A DNA stretch of 64,000 bases, from positions 1-64,000 of the forward strand of contig NZ_JADKCX010000030.1 in NCBI RefSeq assembly GCF_016718685.1. The letters run 5' to 3'. The DNA is from Haliscomenobacter sp. (GTDB taxonomy: Bacteria; Bacteroidota; Bacteroidia; Chitinophagales; Saprospiraceae). Positions 60,279 to 64,000 of this stretch are shown one piece after another (position 1 is the first letter of the stretch; each line of letters starts with the position of its first letter). A program made the translations under genes and the position numbers. A model generated the notes under the pieces. That model had not been told where the DNA came from. It made no database searches and saw only the letters and a program-made list of their open reading frames with translations.

Positions 60279-60389
60279 CTGAGGTGTCTCTTAGGTGTGT
60301 CTAGGGTTTCTAAGGTGGTGAAATAGCTGCTGTACAGGGCTCTTTTTTCACCACCTTAGAAACCTGAGATACCTAAGAGACACCTTAGA
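60279..60389. repeat. Long intergenic hairpin, CTTAGGTNN family, copy 4
   Basis: The left arm (60279-60323) and right arm (60347-60389) pair with a few mismatches around a roughly 23-base loop. The left arm has CTTAGGTGT, GTCTAGGGTTT and CTAAGGTGG followed by TGAAA. It begins about 8 bases after the stop of the FAD-oxidoreductase gene and lies ahead of the next same-strand gene. Confidence 0.88.
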
Positions 60390-60462
60390 AAAAGTGTACC
60401 TACAGGGCTGACAGTATTATTGGGTGCTTAACTTTCGCCAATTTTTCAACACAAATCCAGCT

Positions 60463-61593
60463 ATGTCTCTGCCAAATATGAACTACCGCTTCTTGTTCCG
60501 CATGGCTTTTGTGGCGGTCTTAGGCCTGGGATTTTTGTACATACAGCCTTCCAAACTGGCCAAAAACCCGCCACTCTACATCGCCATGAACCCGGAATAC
60601 CAGCGCATCGCCTCCGAACAACTGGTGTTTGAACTCCAGGGCAGCGACAGCCTGCTGAAACACCCGGTGTATCTCTTGTCGGACGAGCAAAAACAACCCC
60701 TGCTCTACGCTGCGGACATCATCACCCCGGTGTGCATCGACGGGCTGTGCAAGCCCATGTACCTCACCCTGTATTGGAGTCTGGTGGGCGATTACGTGGG
60801 CTACGGGGTGTTTCAGGATAATTTGTTGACCAAGTTCGACCACGAACCTTTTGAAACCAAAGACTACAGCAAATTCCACGAACTACTGCTCAACAAACAC
60901 TCCATCCTGGAGCGCAAAAACATGGCCGACCTGTTTGACCAAAACGTGCAGGCCACCGAAAAAATCACGTTCCAGGGCAAAGAAGTAGACGCCGTATCTG
61001 GCGCAACCAAAACGGAGATCAAAGAATCGGTGGTGGAAGGGGCCTTGTATTCCTGCTTCACGGCCTGGCATTTGGCGCACGGGGAGGTGAAGGAAAAAAT
61101 TGTTCAGCACTTATTGAGTCTTTACTCCCCCACCCTGGCCCAGGCTTTTTTGCATTCCAGCTATGAGGATTACCAGTTTTTTGCCCTGAAACAACTGGAT
61201 GCGACGGCCTTTGCGCAAAACCTGCCCAGGATTCAGGACATCTTCCGCACGGCTTCTCCGATGACCCGGCTATACATCTTAAAAAAGCTGCCCAAAGAAA
61301 GTTGGAAGACGGAGCAGGTAGCACTCCCTTTTTTCCAAACTTTCGCCACGACCGACATCAACACCCGCACCCTCCTGCTGAACAACCTGAAATACAGCCA
61401 TGAAAAGTGACCGGAAATCCTGGTGAATGAGGTGGAAAAAATGTCCAAAAATCAGCTGACGTTGTTTTTGGGCCATTTGGCGGAAAATAAAAACCGGCTG
61501 AGTAAGTCGGTGCGTACACGTTTGGAGGCAGCGGCGAAAAATACGGGTTTTGTGGAGCGGTATGTGGTGGAGGGGTTTTTGAAGGGGGAGTGA
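60463..61593 (+). pseudogene. FMN-binding-domain-like membrane protein, interrupted by one in-frame TGA
   Basis: The frame from 60463 runs to a TGA at 61408-61410 (314 residues), then continues in the same frame for 60 more sense codons (PEILVNEVEKMSKNQLTLFL onward) to a TGA at 61591-61593. Codon content and polar/hydrophobic pattern after the first stop look like protein. The N-terminal region has a TM anchor (FRMAFVAVLGLGFLYIQ). LVGDYVGYGVFQD and the motif EVDAVSGATKTEIKESVVEGA resemble FMN-binding domains in which a Thr or Ser in the SGAT motif carries covalent FMN. The C-terminal half is helical, HEAT-like. The break is a nonsense codon, not a frameshift. It may act in extracytoplasmic electron transfer. 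Confidence 0.7.
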
Positions 61594-61754
61594 AAGTGGC
61601 CTTGGCCCAAAGCCAGGAACATAACCGGATGATGCCAAAATATGTCTACTGAAACCCAGATAACTAATCCCCAACTTCAAAGAACCTATCTTTCCAAGCA
61701 TGTGTTCGTTGTATTAGGCCTTCTATTCCCAAGCAAACAAAACGACAAAACGAC

Positions 61755-62918
61755 ATGCAAGCAAGCAAACTATTCAACGAGTTTTTCAACAGTGAAAAAG
61801 CTGGCGGGCTGATTTTGATCGCTTGCACCATGTTGTCGCTAATTGTAGCCAATTCAAGCCTGGGGGCAGGTTATCACCATTTTTGGCAAACCGATTTTGC
61901 CGGACACAGCATCGAACACTGGATCAACGATGGGCTAATGACGATTTTCTTTTTGCTCATTGGATTGGAGTTGGAACGGGAAATTTATCAAGGTGAACTT
62001 TCCAAAATTAAAGACGCGTTGTTGCCCCTGTTTGCCGCACTGGGCGGTATTTTTGTACCCGCCGGACTTTTTTTACTGCTCAATTATGGGACGGCAACCC
62101 AATCGGGAGCAGGAATTCCGATGGCAACGGACATTGCCTTTGCCCTGGGCATTTTGGCCTTGTTGGGCAGTCGGGTACCCACTTCCTTAAAAGTATTTTT
62201 GACCGCATTGGCGGTGATTGATGACTTGGGCGCCATCATAATCATTGCCATTTTTTATACCAAAACCCTGCTCTGGACCAAGCTGTTTATTGCCTTGGGC
62301 ATTTTTGCTTTGCTGTTGGTATTCAACCGATTGAAAGTAAGAAACCTGATTCCTTATCTGGTTGGGGGAATAGGCATGTGGTATTTTATGCTCCATTCGG
62401 GCGTTCATGCCACGATCACGGGCGTGTTGTTGGCGTTTGCCATCCCGTTTGGCGACGGAGGTGAAAAATCAAGTTCTTATATTTTGCAACACATCTTGCA
62501 CAAACCCGTTGCATTTGTCATTTTGCCCATTTTCGCCCTGGCCAATACGGCCATTGTTTTAAGTTCGGACATGGGGCATACCCTGACCCAAAATTACAGC
62601 ATTGGCATTGCACTGGGGCTCATTGTGGGCAAGCCATTGGGCATTTTTTTGTTGACTTTTTTGTCCATCACCTTCGGCTTTTGTAAACTTCCAGACGACC
62701 TGAACTGGAAATCCATTTTAGGCGTGGGATTTTTAGGCGGAATTGGATTCACCATGTCCATTTTCATCACCTTACTGGCTTTCGACGACGAAGACATCAT
62801 CAACAAAGCAAAATTTGTCATCTTGCTTTCGTCATTGATCGCCGGACTGATTGGTTTTTTTAGTTTAAAATTCACTTTGAAAAACGGCAACAATGATGTG
62901 GTAACGCAGGATTCATAA
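61755..62918 (+). CDS. nhaA: Na+/H+ antiporter NhaA
   Basis: 387 residues, the usual length. It has about 12 TM helices with the conserved elements of NhaA: FFLLIGLELEREIYQGELSK, the TM4 IPMATDIAFALGILALLGSR with its Asp, and TM5 ALAVIDDLGAIIIIAIFYTK with the two adjacent Asp residues that form the ion-binding site. LVGKPLGIFLLTFLSI and GVGFLGGIGFTMSIFI complete the pattern. It exchanges Na+ for H+ across the inner membrane to control pH and salt. No regulator (NhaR) is adjacent. Confidence 0.95.
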   Translation: MQASKLFNEFFNSEKAGGLILIACTMLSLIVANSSLGAGYHHFWQTDFAGHSIEHWINDGLMTIFFLLIGLELEREIYQGELSKIKDALLPLFAALGGIFVPAGLFLLLNYGTATQSGAGIPMATDIAFALGILALLGSRVPTSLKVFLTALAVIDDLGAIIIIAIFYTKTLLWTKLFIALGIFALLLVFNRLKVRNLIPYLVGGIGMWYFMLHSGVHATITGVLLAFAIPFGDGGEKSSSYILQHILHKPVAFVILPIFALANTAIVLSSDMGHTLTQNYSIGIALGLIVGKPLGIFLLTFLSITFGFCKLPDDLNWKSILGVGFLGGIGFTMSIFITLLAFDDEDIINKAKFVILLSSLIAGLIGFFSLKFTLKNGNNDVVTQDS

Positions 62919-63073
62919 TTACTTTACTCACCTTACCCAGTGCTGTACATAGACTTCTGATGTAAGTAAAGATTATAATCGGACTTGATAATGGGCTAAA
63001 GCACATAGATGTAGAACTTCCCTACCCCAACCCAATTGCCCAATCAAACGTCTTCCTATAAAAACCGAAGCCA

Positions 63074-63454
63074 ATGAGAAACAGTACGATCCTACTAATG
63101 GCTTTATTCCTCTTGTTGGGGTGCCAAAAGGAAGTCAAAACCCTGGAAGAAGGTGTATTCATCCGCATAGAAAACACCAGTAAGTATACCTACCAGGACA
63201 TCAAAGTATCCATTACCGAGGAGAAGTTCTATGAACCCTTAGCTCCTGGAACAAGCTCCGCTTACCAGCGCTTTTCAAAAGCTTTTCGCTATGCATATAT
63301 AGAGTTAAAAATCAACAACAAACGGTATGGCCTACAGCCTATTGATTATGTAGGTGAGGAGGAGTTGAAAGATGGAAAATACACCTATCAGTTGAACGTC
63401 GAAGATACTTCAAGTCTAAGTAGGCAATTGAACCTGACGTTTAAAAAAGACTAA
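63074..63454 (+). CDS. Small hypothetical lipoprotein
   Basis: 126 residues with a type II signal (MRNSTILLMALFLLLGC, lipobox LLLGC, Cys17). The mature part is short and beta-rich (EEGVFIRIENTSKYTYQDIK, YQRFSKAFRYAYIELKINNK, YTYQLNVEDTSSLSRQLNL). No family is recognised. It ends two bases from the stop codon of the convergent FtsX gene, with no room for a separate terminator. Confidence 0.75.
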   Translation: MRNSTILLMALFLLLGCQKEVKTLEEGVFIRIENTSKYTYQDIKVSITEEKFYEPLAPGTSSAYQRFSKAFRYAYIELKINNKRYGLQPIDYVGEEELKDGKYTYQLNVEDTSSLSRQLNLTFKKD

Positions 63455-63456
63455 GC

Positions 63457-64000
63457 TTACTCCGTTTTCAAACTCTTCACCGGGTTCATCAACGCAGCCT
63501 TTATCGCCTGATAACTCACGGTCAACAACGCAATTGTAATCGCGATGAGACCCGCCAAAACGTACACCCACCATTTGATCTCAATGTGGTAAGCGAATTC
63601 CAGCAGCCATTTGTTCATCGCCCAATAGGTAATCGGGAAAGCGATCGCGATGGCGATGGCGACCAATTTTAAAAAGTCGATGGAAAGTAAATTGGTCAGG
63701 CTCAGTACACTTGCTCCTAATACTTTGCGCACCCCAATTTCCCGAATTCTTTGTTCTGCCGCATAGGTAGCCAAGCCAAAAAGGCCCAAACAAGCAATCA
63801 ACACCGTTGCCAATGCCATCCAAATCAACATGGTTTCGCGGCGGGCGTCTTCGGCATAAAAGAGGGCCAATTGCTGATCGAGAAAATGGTATTCAAACAA
63901 TTCGGCAGCATCAATTTTTGCCAAAATTGCCTCCATCTCCTGGATGGTTTGGCTGGCATCGGCGGCTTCGATTCTTGCCGTAAAATAGTCGATGTTGTGG
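63457..64000 (-). CDS. ABC transporter permease, FtsX/MacB type, C-terminal part (5' end beyond window)
   Basis: The minus-strand frame is open from 64000 to the TAA at 63457-63459 (about 180 residues). It reads as the end of the second periplasmic domain (FEYHFLDQQLALFYAEDARR) followed by the FtsX core: TM helix MALATVLIACLGLFGLATYA, the coupling motif EQRIREIGVRKVLGAS, two more TM helices and the tail PVKSLKTE. It is closely similar to the C-terminus of the permease at 234-2941, so they are paralogues of the same prefix-domain family. Its ATPase and regulator are not in the window. Confidence 0.9.
   Translation of the reverse strand, partial: HNIDYFTARIEAADASQTIQEMEAILAKIDAAELFEYHFLDQQLALFYAEDARRETMLIWMALATVLIACLGLFGLATYAAEQRIREIGVRKVLGASVLSLTNLLSIDFLKLVAIAIAIAFPITYWAMNKWLLEFAYHIEIKWWVYVLAGLIAITIALLTVSYQAIKAALMNPVKSLKTE

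Noticed and set aside
1..64000. tRNA, rRNA, riboswitch or insertion-sequence genes
   Set aside because: No cloverleaf, rRNA core motif, known riboswitch motif or intact transposase was recognised on either strand; a tool search could still find a small RNA.

Overview
The window looks like chromosomal DNA of a Bacteroidota bacterium, most likely a Saprospiria-type (Haliscomenobacter-like) organism. This is inferred from the gene families: a SusC/SusD pair, type IX secretion (T9SS) C-terminal sorting domains, a C25 gingipain/PorU-like peptidase, PadR plus prefix-domain FtsX permeases, and Pirellula-type dehydrogenase/cytochrome proteins. No rRNA, tRNA, CRISPR array or insertion sequence was found. 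A recurrent feature is loss of reading frame at short homopolymers. At least 20 breaks occur in 13 genes, nearly all curable by restoring one base, so many of the broken genes listed here may be intact in the organism.

Layout. 0-3 kb: end of a PadR regulator and an FtsX/MacB-type permease. 3.2-6.2 kb: a small T9SS cargo protein and a large tail-fibre/adhesin-like secreted protein. 6.3-12.3 kb: S9 peptidase, Fpg/Nei glycosylase, GlgX debranching enzyme, DJ-1/PfpI protein. 12.3-15 kb: a broken FAD/Fe-S glycolate or lactate dehydrogenase-like gene. 15.1-15.6 kb: a remnant of a DUF1016/YhcG nuclease gene and a set of palindromes. 15.6-26.1 kb: an all-minus cluster of ThuA protein, SGNH-dehydrogenase-cytochrome c fusion, ketose 3-epimerase-like TIM barrel, enolase-superfamily dehydratase, VOC protein, 2-hydroxyacid dehydrogenase and a second dehydrogenase-cytochrome c. 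It reads as an oxidative sugar or sugar-acid catabolic locus.

26-43.6 kb: mostly envelope and housekeeping genes (CvpA, YhhN, FemAB-like, C25 peptidase, rhomboid, GH73 glucosaminidase, OmpH/Skp, radical SAM/SPASM, TPR protein, lipoprotein, alpha/beta hydrolase). 43.7-60.3 kb: a polysaccharide utilisation locus. On the minus strand it runs SusC, SusD, a GH9-like protein, an (alpha/alpha)6-like secreted protein, an SSS symporter and a cytosolic FAD oxidoreductase. On the plus strand, divergently, it has a LacI-type regulator carrying an N-terminal transposase-type zinc ribbon and a secreted FAD oxidoreductase. 60.4-64 kb: FMN-binding-like membrane protein with an in-frame stop, NhaA, a lipoprotein and another FtsX permease.

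Intergenic regions hold several families of long imperfect hairpins whose arms are built of short tandem units. One family has four copies. Every copy lies just 3' of at least one gene and none lies in a divergent promoter region.
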